Source: Microbacterium sp. Root61 (GTDB lineage Bacteria; Actinomycetota; Actinomycetes; Actinomycetales; Microbacteriaceae). Taken from it: a stretch of 64,000 bases of DNA. Each line of letters opens with the position of its first letter. Within the stretch, counting starts at the first letter, position 1. The stretch covers positions 2,105,115 through 2,169,114 of the forward strand of contig NZ_LMGU01000001.1 in assembly GCF_001427525.1 (NCBI RefSeq), written 5' to 3'. Under the pieces are notes generated by a model that worked only from the letters and a program-made list of their open reading frames with translations, searched no databases and was not told where the DNA came from. Positions 24,351-33,402 of the stretch are shown in pieces. The translations under genes were made by a program, and so were the position numbers.

Positions 24351-25196
24351 TCACTTCGCCGCCCGACGGATGATCGCCGCGACGAGGGCTTCGACCGGCC
24401 CGCCTGCCGATCGCGGGTTCGTCAGCAGCGTGAAGTCGATCTCGCCGAGCTGCGGCAGCCCGAGAGTAGGACTGGCCGGCACCAGATCGGCGGGCACCAT
24501 CGCCTGCGGCAGCACGGCGATGCCGATCCCGGCGCGGACCGCGGCGAGCGCACCGTTGACATCGCGGACATTGCAGGTGATGCGCCAATTGCGCCCGACC
24601 GACTCGAGCGTCTGGATGGCAGCCGCGCGGGAGTGGCTCGGCGCAGGATACGCGATCAGCGGCACAGGCGCGTCGAGATCGACGCGGGTGTCTTCGTGCG
24701 ACACCCAGATGTGCCGATCGCGTCGCACGAGATGACCCGTGGGCAGCCCCGGCTCCTGCTTGACGTAAACGAGGTCGAACTGCCCGGCCTGGAGCCGCTT
24801 CACCAGCGCGGCGCTCTGCCCGACGGTGAGCGAGAGATCGATCTGAGGGTGGACGCGCCGGAACTCCCGAAGGATCTGCGGCAGCTCCGTGAGCGCGAGG
24901 TCATCGGCCGAGCCGAATCGCACTCGGCCCCGCATCGCCGAGGTGTCGAAGTAGGCGGCCGCCGCGTCATGCGCCGCGAGGATCTCGCGCGCAAACCCGA
25001 GCATGGCCTCTCCGTTGTCGGTCAGTTCCACCGTCCGCGAGTCCCTCGCGACGAGAGCCCGTCGGGCCGCGGCCTCGAGGCGCCTGATCTGCTGGCTGAC
25101 CGTCGGCTGGCTGATCTGCAGCTGCGCTGCCGCCCGTGTGAAGCTCCGCGTCTCGGCCAATGCCACGAATGTGCGCAGCAGCACGGGGTCGAACAT
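24351..25196 (-). CDS. LysR family transcriptional regulator
   Basis: 281 aa. N-terminal LTTR helix-turn-helix (LLRTFVALAETRSFTRAAAQLQISQPTVSQQIRRLEAA) and an effector domain with VRFGSADDLALTELPQILREFRRVHPQIDL. ATG 25196 has GGAG 5 nt upstream. It is divergent from an MFS transporter; a T-N11-A palindrome in the gap (25206-25220) is a likely binding site. The inducer is unknown. Confidence 0.93.
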   Translation of the reverse strand: MFDPVLLRTFVALAETRSFTRAAAQLQISQPTVSQQIRRLEAAARRALVARDSRTVELTDNGEAMLGFAREILAAHDAAAAYFDTSAMRGRVRFGSADDLALTELPQILREFRRVHPQIDLSLTVGQSAALVKRLQAGQFDLVYVKQEPGLPTGHLVRRDRHIWVSHEDTRVDLDAPVPLIAYPAPSHSRAAAIQTLESVGRNWRITCNVRDVNGALAAVRAGIGIAVLPQAMVPADLVPASPTLGLPQLGEIDFTLLTNPRSAGGPVEALVAAIIRRAAK

Positions 25197-25205
25197 CTCG
25201 ACTCC

Positions 25206-25220
25206 ATTCGACAATCGAAT
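25206..25220. promoter_or_regulatory. LysR-type binding box
   Basis: ATTCG-N5-CGAAT, a perfect dyad that contains the T-N11-A signature of LysR-type sites. It lies 10 bp from the LysR start in the 83-bp divergent gap with the MFS gene. Confidence 0.6.
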
Positions 25221-25279
25221 AAGTGGTTTGCCAATCATGCCACGAGCGAATGACGAGCATCCGGCGACCCTAGCCTGAA

Positions 25280-26653
25280 ATGACCATGGCGATGATGCAG
25301 GAACCCAGCCCGGCAACGGAGCCGATCCCCGTCGCGGGTTCTCCCGGATGGCGCGGAGCGCGCCACACATTGGCGATCCGCAACTACCGCTTCCTCCTCG
25401 CATCGATGTTCACGGGGTTCATGGCGGCCTGGATCTCGCGCATCACCCAGGACTGGATCCTGCTGGAGATGACCCAGAGCGTCGCAGCCGTGGGGTTGGC
25501 GGTGACCTTCCAGTTCGCGCCGATACTACTTCTCGGTCTGTGGGGCGGGGTCCTCACCGACAGATTTCCCCGGCTGCGCATCGCCCGCATCGCGCAGACA
25601 ATGACCGTCGCCGGACTGCTCGTGCTCATGTTGCTGCTCATGCTGAACGCCTTGCAGGTCTGGCACATCTACGCGTTGGCGGCGGTGTCGGGGTTGGCCG
25701 CGGTCGCCGAATCTCCGGCGCGTAGTGCGCTGGTCACGCAGATCGTCCCGCCGAATCGGCTGCAGGCGGCCATTGGATTGAACGCCACGGCCCTGCACGT
25801 GGCGTCGCTCATCGGCGCGGCGGGCAGCGGCATACTCATCGCCGTCTTCGGGGCACGATGGGCGGTGGCATTCGCGCTCCTGCTCGCGGTGATCGCGTGG
25901 GGCATGCTCGCGTGCGTCCGCACATCCGAGCTCCAGCCTGTGGCTCGGGCGGGCGGCCGGTCCGGAATGCGTGCAGGGATTCACTACGCGTATCGCAAGC
26001 CGACGATCCGATGGTCGCTGATCCTCATCGCGTTCATCGCGACCTTCGGCATGACGCACACTGTGCTGTACGCAGCGGCGGCGCGCGACGTCGGCTTCGA
26101 CAGCGGCGCGGCCGGATACGGACTGTACTTCGCCGTGAGCTCCGCCGGAGCCATCCTCGGCGCCGTCGTCTCGATGGGCCGCCGCTCCATCGGGATGCGG
26201 TCGGTGCTAACCTGCGCGATCGTCTTCGGAGCGACCATGCTCGCGACCGCTGCAGCGTTCACCGAACCCTTGTTCCTCGTTGCGATCGTATGCCTCTCAG
26301 CCACACGCATCCTCTGCGTGACGGGGATCGAGGCGCTCTTCCAACTCTCGGCGAACCCGTCGATGCGCGGCCGGGTCGCTGCGCTGTACTTCGCGATCGT
26401 TGCCGCTGGTCAGTGCGTCGGCCCACTCCTGATCGGCTGGGTCGCCGAGAGCGTCGGGCTGCACACAGCGTTTGCGCTTGCCGGCGGCATACCGCTCGTG
26501 GCCGCGTGCGTGCTGGGCATTGTGGTCATGCGCTCACGCGAACTCCGGCTACGCATCGACCTCCGCCGGCCGCGCCGGCTGATCCGGATCGTTCCCCGCA
26601 CGCCCGTCGGGCCGGTCGCCGACCTCGTCGGATCCCGTCCCGGCCTTTCCTGA
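25280..26653 (+). CDS. MFS transporter, EntS/MFS_3-like
   Basis: 457-aa membrane protein with about 12 helices. The opening LAIRNYRFLLASMFTGFMAAWISRITQDWILLEMTQS and LLGLWGGVLTDRFPRLRI are typical of the MFS_3 branch (enterobactin-exporter-like). A basic C-terminal tail (LRRPRRLIRIVPRTP) is cytosolic. Divergent from LysR, so probably induced by it. A TAGCCT at 25271-25276 just before the start may be a -10 for a nearly leaderless message. Substrate unknown. Confidence 0.9.
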   Translation: MTMAMMQEPSPATEPIPVAGSPGWRGARHTLAIRNYRFLLASMFTGFMAAWISRITQDWILLEMTQSVAAVGLAVTFQFAPILLLGLWGGVLTDRFPRLRIARIAQTMTVAGLLVLMLLLMLNALQVWHIYALAAVSGLAAVAESPARSALVTQIVPPNRLQAAIGLNATALHVASLIGAAGSGILIAVFGARWAVAFALLLAVIAWGMLACVRTSELQPVARAGGRSGMRAGIHYAYRKPTIRWSLILIAFIATFGMTHTVLYAAAARDVGFDSGAAGYGLYFAVSSAGAILGAVVSMGRRSIGMRSVLTCAIVFGATMLATAAAFTEPLFLVAIVCLSATRILCVTGIEALFQLSANPSMRGRVAALYFAIVAAGQCVGPLLIGWVAESVGLHTAFALAGGIPLVAACVLGIVVMRSRELRLRIDLRRPRRLIRIVPRTPVGPVADLVGSRPGLS

Positions 26654-26779
26654 CTCGCGGGTTGCGGTGCGCCGGCGGTCGACCCTGTCCCGATCGCCGC
26701 GCGCACGGCGTCCGCGCCTGTGGCGCTCAGGGACACTCGACAGCGAAGATGGCACACCACCACGCGCGCCCAGGGGTCG

Positions 26780-27640
26780 TCAGCGAGGTGGGAGCACCCT
26801 CTGGCGTTGCTGGCCGAGGCTGGTGATCCCGAGCTCGATGATGTCGCCCGGCTTTAGCCATTGCTGTGGGGTCATCCCCATCCCGACGCCGTGCGGGGTG
26901 CCCGTGTTGATGAGGTCGCCCGGCTCCAGGACCATGAACTGACTGAGGTACCGCACGATGAAGAACGGATCGAAGATGAGGTCCGTGGTCGAGCCGGTCT
27001 GCTTCCGCTCGCCGTTCACGTTCAGCCAGAGCTCAAGATCGTTCACGTCACCCACTTCGTCCGGGGTGACCAGCCACGGTCCGGCCGGGTTGAACGTCTC
27101 GGCCGACTTGCCCTTCGTCCACTGCCCGCCGCGCTCGAGCTGGAACGCCCGTTCGCTCACGTCGTTGCACACGACGTAGCCGGCGATCGCCGCTCGAGCC
27201 TCCTCGTCGGTATCCAGGTAGCTGGATCGCGAGCCGATCACAATGCCGAGCTCTACCTCCCAGTCTGTCTTCGATGCCCCCCGCGGGATCTGCACGTCGT
27301 CGTTCGGTCCGACAAGGGTGTTGGGCGCCTTCGTGAAGAGGATCGGCTCCTCGGGGATCGCGGCGCCCGTCTCGATCGCGTGCTTACGGTAGTTCAGGCC
27401 GATGCACAGGATCTGCTGCGGCCGTGCGAACGGCGCACCGATGCGCGCGTCACCCAACGGTCGGATCGACCCGGCCGCGACCCGGTCGGCGACGATGGGT
27501 TCCAGCGCCGCGATCCCCCCGGCGGCGAGCCAGACGCCGTCCACCTCGGCGACGACATCCGATACGTCGACGAATGCGTCATCCCCTACGGCGACCGCCG
27601 CACGCTCGGCACCGAACGCCCCGATCCGCATGATCCTCAT
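26780..27640 (-). CDS. Fumarylacetoacetate hydrolase family protein
   Basis: 286-aa enzyme of the FAH superfamily. Visible are the binding segment ILCIGLNYRKHAIETG, the metal-site region WEVELGIVIG, NDVSERAFQLERGGQWTKGKS and LEPGDLINTGTPHGVG. The blocks around ERGGQWTKGKS are those of the 2,4-diketo-3-deoxy-L-fuconate hydrolase / acylpyruvate hydrolase-like branch, so C-C cleavage of a diketo acid is the likely reaction. It lies 115 bp downstream of the IclR gene on the same strand and is best read as part of the IclR-linked catabolic cluster. Confidence 0.9.
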   Translation of the reverse strand: MRIMRIGAFGAERAAVAVGDDAFVDVSDVVAEVDGVWLAAGGIAALEPIVADRVAAGSIRPLGDARIGAPFARPQQILCIGLNYRKHAIETGAAIPEEPILFTKAPNTLVGPNDDVQIPRGASKTDWEVELGIVIGSRSSYLDTDEEARAAIAGYVVCNDVSERAFQLERGGQWTKGKSAETFNPAGPWLVTPDEVGDVNDLELWLNVNGERKQTGSTTDLIFDPFFIVRYLSQFMVLEPGDLINTGTPHGVGMGMTPQQWLKPGDIIELGITSLGQQRQRVLPPR

Positions 27641-27755
27641 CGTGGTGATCCCTCTTCTTTCTTACGTCGAGTTGCGTCCGCCGAACACGGACGAGCATCC
27701 AGCACCGTGGCCCGAGGGCCCGGCTGGAGTCATCCGGTCGTGGCGTTGTCGTCCG

Positions 27756-28505
27756 TCAAGACTGGTCTGTCTCCGCGAACGCGGCGGCGCGGGCGACGAC
27801 GGCCTTCATGGTTTCCGCCACGCGCGCGACATCCTCGCGGGAGAGCCTGCTGGTCGGGGCGGACAGGCTCACCGCCACCGGAAGGGTCATGCTCGGCACG
27901 GCGACCGCGACGCATCGGCCGCCGATCTCGTTCTCCTCGTCGTCCACGGCGTAGCCCTGCTCGCGCACTTTCTCGAGTTCGGCCATGAACGCGGGCACGG
28001 TCGTGATGGTGTGCTCGGTAGAGCGCGCCATCCCCTCCTGCGCGAGTATCGACTCCACCATGCTGGATGGCAGCTTCGCGGCCAGCACCTTGCCGAGCGC
28101 AGTCGCATGGATGACCTCGCGATCGCCGGCACGTGGCGCATTGCGTATCGAGGCCTTGCTCTCGACGATCTCCAGGTAGGCGACGCGGGTGCCGTCGAGG
28201 AGGCCGAGGTTGACCGTCTCGCCAAGGGTGTCGCGCAGGTATTCCAGTTGGGGGAGCAGGCGTCGGGCGACGGTGTCGATGCGATCCCCGCTCAGCGCGA
28301 GGCCCATCCGGTAGTCGCCGTCTCCGTTGCGTTCCACGTATCCGCGACCTTCCAGGGTCGCCAGGTACCGGAACACCGAACTCTTGGGCAGCTCCGTGGC
28401 CTGTGCGAAGTCCATCAGGCTCAGTCCGTCGGGATTCGCTTGAACGAGATCGAGGATGTCGCAGACGCGCTGCACCGACCTGATCGAGTAGTTCGCCTCG
28501 CTCAT
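27756..28505 (-). CDS. IclR family transcriptional regulator
   Basis: 249 aa. N-terminal winged helix (SIRSVQRVCDILDLVQANPDGLSLMDFAQATELPKSSVFRYLATLEGRGYVER) and C-terminal effector-binding domain (IHATALGKVLAAKLPSS, GGRCVAVAVPSMTLPVAVSLSAP). AAGGAGAG precedes ATG 28505. It stands between the FAH gene and the divergent aminotransferase operon and is the only regulator in the 22-kb catabolic region, so it probably governs that region. A strong palindrome on the divergent promoter is its likely target. Confidence 0.94.
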   Translation of the reverse strand: MSEANYSIRSVQRVCDILDLVQANPDGLSLMDFAQATELPKSSVFRYLATLEGRGYVERNGDGDYRMGLALSGDRIDTVARRLLPQLEYLRDTLGETVNLGLLDGTRVAYLEIVESKASIRNAPRAGDREVIHATALGKVLAAKLPSSMVESILAQEGMARSTEHTITTVPAFMAELEKVREQGYAVDDEENEIGGRCVAVAVPSMTLPVAVSLSAPTSRLSREDVARVAETMKAVVARAAAFAETDQS

Positions 28506-28644
28506 GACGTGCTCTCCTTCATCTGCTGTCCCTGCCGGGTCCACACCACGATTGCGGGGCCGTCGACCCGAGTGAGTCTACTCCTGGGGTCTCATAAAAC
28601 GGACAACTTTGTTTCACTCATCAAAACTCGACATGGCCCACGCA

Positions 28645-28674
28645 TTGACGCGTACGCGATCGAACTCCTAGATT
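28645..28674 (+). promoter_or_regulatory. Promoter of the aminotransferase operon
   Basis: TTGACG (28645-28650) and TAGATT (28669-28674) with an 18-bp spacer, leading to a start near 28681, about 54 nt before the ATG. Confidence 0.6.
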
Positions 28675-28693
28675 GTGAAACGCAGCGTTACAC
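28675..28693. promoter_or_regulatory. Likely IclR operator at the aminotransferase promoter
   Basis: GTGAAACGC-A-GCGTTACAC, a 19-bp dyad with 8 of 9 pairs matching, placed across the expected transcription start. A reverse half-site GTTTCAC is at 28611-28617 nearer to the IclR gene. Position suggests repression by IclR. Confidence 0.6.
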
Positions 28694-28734
28694 TCACTGA
28701 AACGCGCAACCGACCACGGATAGGACGCGGACGA

Positions 28735-30048
28735 ATGTCGAAGACAGAGTGGCCCGAGTCGAAGCGCATGTGGGAGCGTGCGAAACGCTCGCTGAGCGGC
28801 GGCGTCTCCACAGGGCTCCGGGCGGCGGCGAAGCCTCACCCGATCTTCTTCACGGGCGGCGAGGGCGCCACGATGACGGATGTCGACGGAAACGTCTACA
28901 TCGACTATGTGATGGGCTGGGGGCCGAACATCCTCGGACACGGCAACGCGCGTCTTGTGCGGGCTGTGACCGAGCAGATCTCCCGCGGCGCCACTTACGG
29001 GTCGGGGCATCGCTACGAGTTCGAGGCCGCCGAGGCACTCTTGGCCATCTACCCGGATTTCGAGCGTGTGCTCTGGTCGAACACCGGGACGGAAGCCGAC
29101 CTCGCGGCGCTTCGCATCGCGCGTGCAGCGACGGGCCGCCAGCGCTTCGTGAAGTTCACCGGTCACTACCACGGCTGGTCGGACACCATGCTGCTGGGAT
29201 ACCGCTCGTTCGACGGCGCGGGCGGCCTCGTCCCGGAGACCCGGGGACAGTCGGCCGATGCGTTGACTCAGGTCGAGCTCGTGCCCTGGGGCGACGCCGC
29301 GGCTCTGCGTGCCCTCCTGGAGAAGGATCACGACATCGCAGCGGTGCTCCTCGAGCCGGTACTGTGCAACTCCGGTGTCATCGTCCCGCCGCCGCAGTTC
29401 CTGCAGGAGGTGCGGGATGTGTGCACGGAGCACGGAGTGGTGCTCATCTTCGATGAGGTCATCACTGGGCTGCGCATCTCCCCCGGCGGCGCCGTCGAGC
29501 GCTTCGGGGTAGTACCCGACATGGTGGTGCTGGCGAAGGCCGTCGCCGGCGGACTCACCCTCGCGGCGATCGTCGGCCGTGCCGACCTGTTGGATCTCAC
29601 CATGCAGGGCGTGACCCACGCAGGCACCTACAACGGCAACCCCCTCGTTCTCGCTGCAGCTGTCGCCACCATGCAGGAGCTCAGCGCCCCGGGCGTCTAC
29701 GAAGACTTCGAGCGTCGAGGCGCCCGGCTCGCCGACGGACTCCGCGCGGCGCTCAGCGCTGCCGGCCTCGTCGGTGCCGTCAACCAGATCGGCCCGGTCG
29801 TCCAGATCGGCATCGGAGTCGAGCGGATCGAGACCACCGCGGACTTCTTCGCCGTGGACTCCGCACGCTACGACCGTGTCGCGGTCGCCCTCCTCACCCG
29901 CGGCATCTTCGTCATGCCCGGCGGCCGCCTTTACCTGTCCACCGCGCACACCGACGTGCAGATCGAGGCGACCATCACGATCTTCACCGAGGTCCTCGCC
30001 GCGGAAGCCGCGGGAACGCTCGCAGCGGCCGACGCGGTCGCATCATGA
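28735..30048 (+). CDS. Class III PLP aminotransferase / glutamate-1-semialdehyde aminomutase-like
   Basis: 437-aa fold-type I PLP enzyme. It has the class III features SNTGTEADLAALRIARAATGR, FTGHYHGWSD, IFDEVITGLR and the PLP lysine K268 (VVLAKAVAGG), with GTYNGNPL following. Strongest resemblance is to glutamate-1-semialdehyde aminomutase-like aminotransferases used in amino-acid and amino-sugar catabolism; hemL itself is unlikely in this context. It heads a five-gene operon and its stop overlaps the next start (ATGA). An IclR-type operator lies on its promoter. Confidence 0.9.
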   Translation: MSKTEWPESKRMWERAKRSLSGGVSTGLRAAAKPHPIFFTGGEGATMTDVDGNVYIDYVMGWGPNILGHGNARLVRAVTEQISRGATYGSGHRYEFEAAEALLAIYPDFERVLWSNTGTEADLAALRIARAATGRQRFVKFTGHYHGWSDTMLLGYRSFDGAGGLVPETRGQSADALTQVELVPWGDAAALRALLEKDHDIAAVLLEPVLCNSGVIVPPPQFLQEVRDVCTEHGVVLIFDEVITGLRISPGGAVERFGVVPDMVVLAKAVAGGLTLAAIVGRADLLDLTMQGVTHAGTYNGNPLVLAAAVATMQELSAPGVYEDFERRGARLADGLRAALSAAGLVGAVNQIGPVVQIGIGVERIETTADFFAVDSARYDRVAVALLTRGIFVMPGGRLYLSTAHTDVQIEATITIFTEVLAAEAAGTLAAADAVAS

Positions 30049-32612
30049 CGACGCCGCGCGTCGCGTTCGTGGCGGTCTTCCACGAGACGAACACCTTCTC
30101 CTCCGGCGAGACCGGCCGCGACGGTTTCGCCGCGCGCTGGTACCGAGGTGGGCAATTGCACGACGCGTTCGCCAGCACGAAAACGGTCGGCGGCGGCTTC
30201 CTCGACGGCGCCGCCGAGGCTGGCATGACCGTGGTGCCCGTCTTCGGGGCATTCGCGACACCCTCCGGACCCGTGACCCGCCCGGCGTTCGACGACATCC
30301 TCGCGGAGATCGAGCAGGGGCTGACGGATCTCGAGGTCGACGGCATCCTGCTGGAGCTGCACGGCGACCTGTTCGTGTCCGGGTCGGAGGATGCCGAAGC
30401 GGAGATCGTTTCGCTGGTGAGTCGGCTGCAGCCCGGGCGGCCGATCGCCGCCGTGACGGATCTGCACGCCAACGTCTCTGTTCCTAGGCTCACCGAACTC
30501 GCGATCCTCGTCGGGTACCGCACGAATCCGCACGTCGACACCTGGGCGACCGGTCGCCGAGCCGCGCTGCTCCTCGCCGACGTCATCGCCGGCCGCCTGG
30601 CGCCGGTGCGCGAGCATGCCGGGCTGCCCATCGTCGCAGCCCCGTCCGTCCAGCAGACCGCCGATGAACCATTACGCAGCTTGATCGCACTCGCCGACGA
30701 GCTGGAGGCCGACCCGCGTCTGGTCGACGTGACGGTCCACGCCGGCTACGCCTACGGCGACTCCGCCTCGACGGGTATGGGCTTCTCTGCGACAGCGGAT
30801 GCCGCCCATCGCGCTGCCGCCCGCGACGCTGTCGATCGGCTGAAGGCCCTCGCCGCACGCACCGCCTCCGTGTTCCGCACGTCGTTCCCCAGCGCTGCCG
30901 ACGCGATCCTTGAGGCCGTCACGGCGCCGGGACTGGTCGCGATCGCCGATACGGGTGACAACATCAACGGCGGCTCGCCCGGTGACACGACCTGGCTGTC
31001 CCACCTGGCCATCCGGCATCCCGAGCGTCGATTCCTGACGACCATCGCCGATCCGGCCGCCGTTCAGATCGCTCGCACCGCCGGCGTCGGCGCACGCGTG
31101 TCGCTCTCTCTCGGCGGACACGCCTCGACGACGAGCGGCGAACCGATCACGGGCGAGGCGGAGGTGCTCGCGATCACCGATGGCGTCTTCCGCAATGAAG
31201 GGCCGATGGCGACGGGCAACCGCATCGACATGCACGGCGCGGCCGTCGTGCGCATCGCGAATCTCACGGTGCTGATCCAAGGCAGCGCGACACAGCCGAA
31301 CGACAGCGCCATGTTCCGCTCCGCCGGCATCGACCTGAACGACGTCGACGTCGTCCTACTCAAGGGCGCCGCCGCGATCCGTGCCGATTGGTCCCCCCGC
31401 GTGTCACGCATCATCGACGCAGGCACCCTCGGCGAGACCGACCAGGTGCTCTCCCGACTGGACTACCGTCGCGCGGCACTGCTTCCTGCGCCGGCCGTGC
31501 TCGTCGAGCATCAGGACGTGGCCGGCGCCCCCGCGATGTTCCCGTCGGCGGCTCGGATCGGCGAGCGCATCATCGTGGTGTGGTCGGACACTCCCGACGG
31601 CTGGCCCGGCGGCCGCGCGCTCGGCTCATGGTCCGACGATGACGGACGTACCTGGTCCGCCCCGGTGGTCGTGGCGACCCCCGCCCCCGGCGAGGCCTCG
31701 GTGGTGAGTGCGCTGTCACTGACCCCGCGAGCGGACGGAACCGTTCGCTTCGCCTACAACGGCGTCACGTGGCCCACGCCGAACGCGGCCGATCGGATCG
31801 CCACGGTGTCGTTCACGGACTCCACCGACGGCGAACGGTGGAGCGACCCGATCACCCTGCAGTCGCCGTACGCGTTCCCCGCGGTCTACGGGGAGATCGT
31901 TCCGGTCCCCGGTGGCGAGATCATGCCGATCTGGGGCCGTCGCTCGAGCGATGAGCACTGGCGCGCCGGAGTCTGGTTCGCCGAGGACGGAACGACCTGG
32001 CAGGAGCACGGGAACGTCGGCTGGGCGCCGGTGGCCGCGCTCGACGAGCACTACGTGGACGACGGCAGCCAGAATGTCGATGACGACATCGCCGAGCAGA
32101 TCTCGCAGCCCAGGTTCCGACCGCACGATGCGACGGGCGGGTTCAACGAGACCTCGATCCAGCGGGTGAGCGACGGCGCACTGCGCGCGATCGTGCGCCA
32201 GCAGGGCGTCGCGGGTGCGAGCGACCCGCTCATGCTCTTCACCACGGCATCCGGTGACGACGGAAGAACCTGGTCCGCCCCGACGGAACTCGGATTCACT
32301 GGCATGTCCCCGTGCCTGAGGGTTCTTCCGGATGGGCGACTACTGCTGGCCTACCGCCGTACCGTGCCCACCGTGGCCGACACCGCTGCGGTCGAGGTGC
32401 GGATCGGCAGTCCGGATGCCGCGCGCTGGTCGCTGCCGCTGCCGCTGCCCACCGGCTCGGACGAGCCGCTGCCCTACGAGTACCAGGTGGGGTACCCGAG
32501 CATCGTCACCTCGGTCACCAGTGGGGAACACCTCGTACTTCACTACAGCTACCGCGATGGCGAGGGCAGGCTTCTACGGCTGGCTCGCATCCGTGTCCCG
32601 GAGCTCGGCTGA
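30045..32612 (+). CDS. M81 (MlrC-like) metallopeptidase - sialidase-like fusion
   Basis: 855-aa protein that fuses two families without any stop. Residues 1 to about 482 are an M81/MlrC protein (AVFHETNTFSS, ELHGDLF, VTDLHAN, GYRTNPHVDT, ADTGDNINGGSPGDTT), ending with the usual family terminus near LDYRRAALLP. Residues about 485-855 resemble a sialidase/BNR beta-propeller: four Asp-box-like motifs (SxDDGRTW type) at about 528, 590, 644 and 734. MlrC proteins are normally about 490-530 aa, so the second half is an addition. There is no signal peptide, so the propeller is cytosolic. ATGA-coupled to the aminotransferase. Confidence 0.82.
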   Translation: MTTPRVAFVAVFHETNTFSSGETGRDGFAARWYRGGQLHDAFASTKTVGGGFLDGAAEAGMTVVPVFGAFATPSGPVTRPAFDDILAEIEQGLTDLEVDGILLELHGDLFVSGSEDAEAEIVSLVSRLQPGRPIAAVTDLHANVSVPRLTELAILVGYRTNPHVDTWATGRRAALLLADVIAGRLAPVREHAGLPIVAAPSVQQTADEPLRSLIALADELEADPRLVDVTVHAGYAYGDSASTGMGFSATADAAHRAAARDAVDRLKALAARTASVFRTSFPSAADAILEAVTAPGLVAIADTGDNINGGSPGDTTWLSHLAIRHPERRFLTTIADPAAVQIARTAGVGARVSLSLGGHASTTSGEPITGEAEVLAITDGVFRNEGPMATGNRIDMHGAAVVRIANLTVLIQGSATQPNDSAMFRSAGIDLNDVDVVLLKGAAAIRADWSPRVSRIIDAGTLGETDQVLSRLDYRRAALLPAPAVLVEHQDVAGAPAMFPSAARIGERIIVVWSDTPDGWPGGRALGSWSDDDGRTWSAPVVVATPAPGEASVVSALSLTPRADGTVRFAYNGVTWPTPNAADRIATVSFTDSTDGERWSDPITLQSPYAFPAVYGEIVPVPGGEIMPIWGRRSSDEHWRAGVWFAEDGTTWQEHGNVGWAPVAALDEHYVDDGSQNVDDDIAEQISQPRFRPHDATGGFNETSIQRVSDGALRAIVRQQGVAGASDPLMLFTTASGDDGRTWSAPTELGFTGMSPCLRVLPDGRLLLAYRRTVPTVADTAAVEVRIGSPDAARWSLPLPLPTGSDEPLPYEYQVGYPSIVTSVTSGEHLVLHYSYRDGEGRLLRLARIRVPELG

Positions 32613-32613
32613 C

Positions 32614-33402
32614 ATGACACCGGCGGGTCTCGTCCTGACTCCCTCGATCGCTCTTGTCGGGGGCGGCAGCTTGGGAGCGGAGCTCAGCCACGCGTGCGAT
32701 GCGAACATCTATCTCGTGCACGACGATGAGGACGGCGTCCTCATCGACGCCGGATGCGGCCTCGGCACCCCCGATGTGATCGCCAACGTCCAGGCCGTGG
32801 CGCCATCCGTCCGGATTTCGAGCATCCTCGTGACCCATGCGCACGCCGACCACGCGGCCGGTGCGGCCTCGCTCGCTGCCGCGACCGCGGCCGATGTGCT
32901 CGCCACGGCGCATGTCGGCGCCGTACTGAACGGCACGAACCCCGCCGCCTCGGGCCTGGAGGGGGCGAAGGCGAAGGGGATGTACCCGGCCGAGGTCGCG
33001 TTCACCGCGGTCCCGTCGATCACCGTTGCGGACGGCCACGAGCTGCGGCTGGGACGGATCGCGATCACCCTGCTGCTGACCGAGGGGCACGCCGACGGCC
33101 ACCTCACAGCCGTCATCCGGGAGCCGGACCGGATCGTGTCGGTCTGCACCGGAGACCTCGTCTTCGCGCGCGGCCGCGCAGCGCTTCTGGATGACTCGCC
33201 GGAGACCGACCTCACCCGTTGGGAGGCCTCGGTCCGCCGTGTTGCGGATACCGAGCCCACTCGCCTCCTCCCCGGTCACGGTACGCCCGTGCTCCGCCGC
33301 GCCGGCGCGCACCTTGCCCTCGCGCTGGACCCCCTCTCCCGGGGCCTGGAGCCGCCGCGCTTGATCGACACCGATGCCCGCCCGCGAAGGGACCACTCAT
33401 GA
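32614..33402 (+). CDS. MBL-fold metallohydrolase
   Basis: 262-aa metallo-beta-lactamase-fold hydrolase. The metal motif THAHADHAAG is intact, followed by LLTEGHADGHLTAVI, CTGDLVF and LLPGHG. Such enzymes hydrolyse thioesters, lactones or phosphodiesters; in a catabolic operon a lactonase or thioesterase role is plausible. It begins 1 nt after the fusion gene's stop, and its own stop overlaps the Gfo/Idh start (ATGA), so it is part of the same transcript. Confidence 0.9.
   Translation: MTPAGLVLTPSIALVGGGSLGAELSHACDANIYLVHDDEDGVLIDAGCGLGTPDVIANVQAVAPSVRISSILVTHAHADHAAGAASLAAATAADVLATAHVGAVLNGTNPAASGLEGAKAKGMYPAEVAFTAVPSITVADGHELRLGRIAITLLLTEGHADGHLTAVIREPDRIVSVCTGDLVFARGRAALLDDSPETDLTRWEASVRRVADTEPTRLLPGHGTPVLRRAGAHLALALDPLSRGLEPPRLIDTDARPRRDHS

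Noticed and set aside
26654..26779. Terminator or small gene between the convergent MFS and FAH genes
   Set aside because: No convincing dyad or ribosome-binding site with a coding-like frame was found in these 126 bp.
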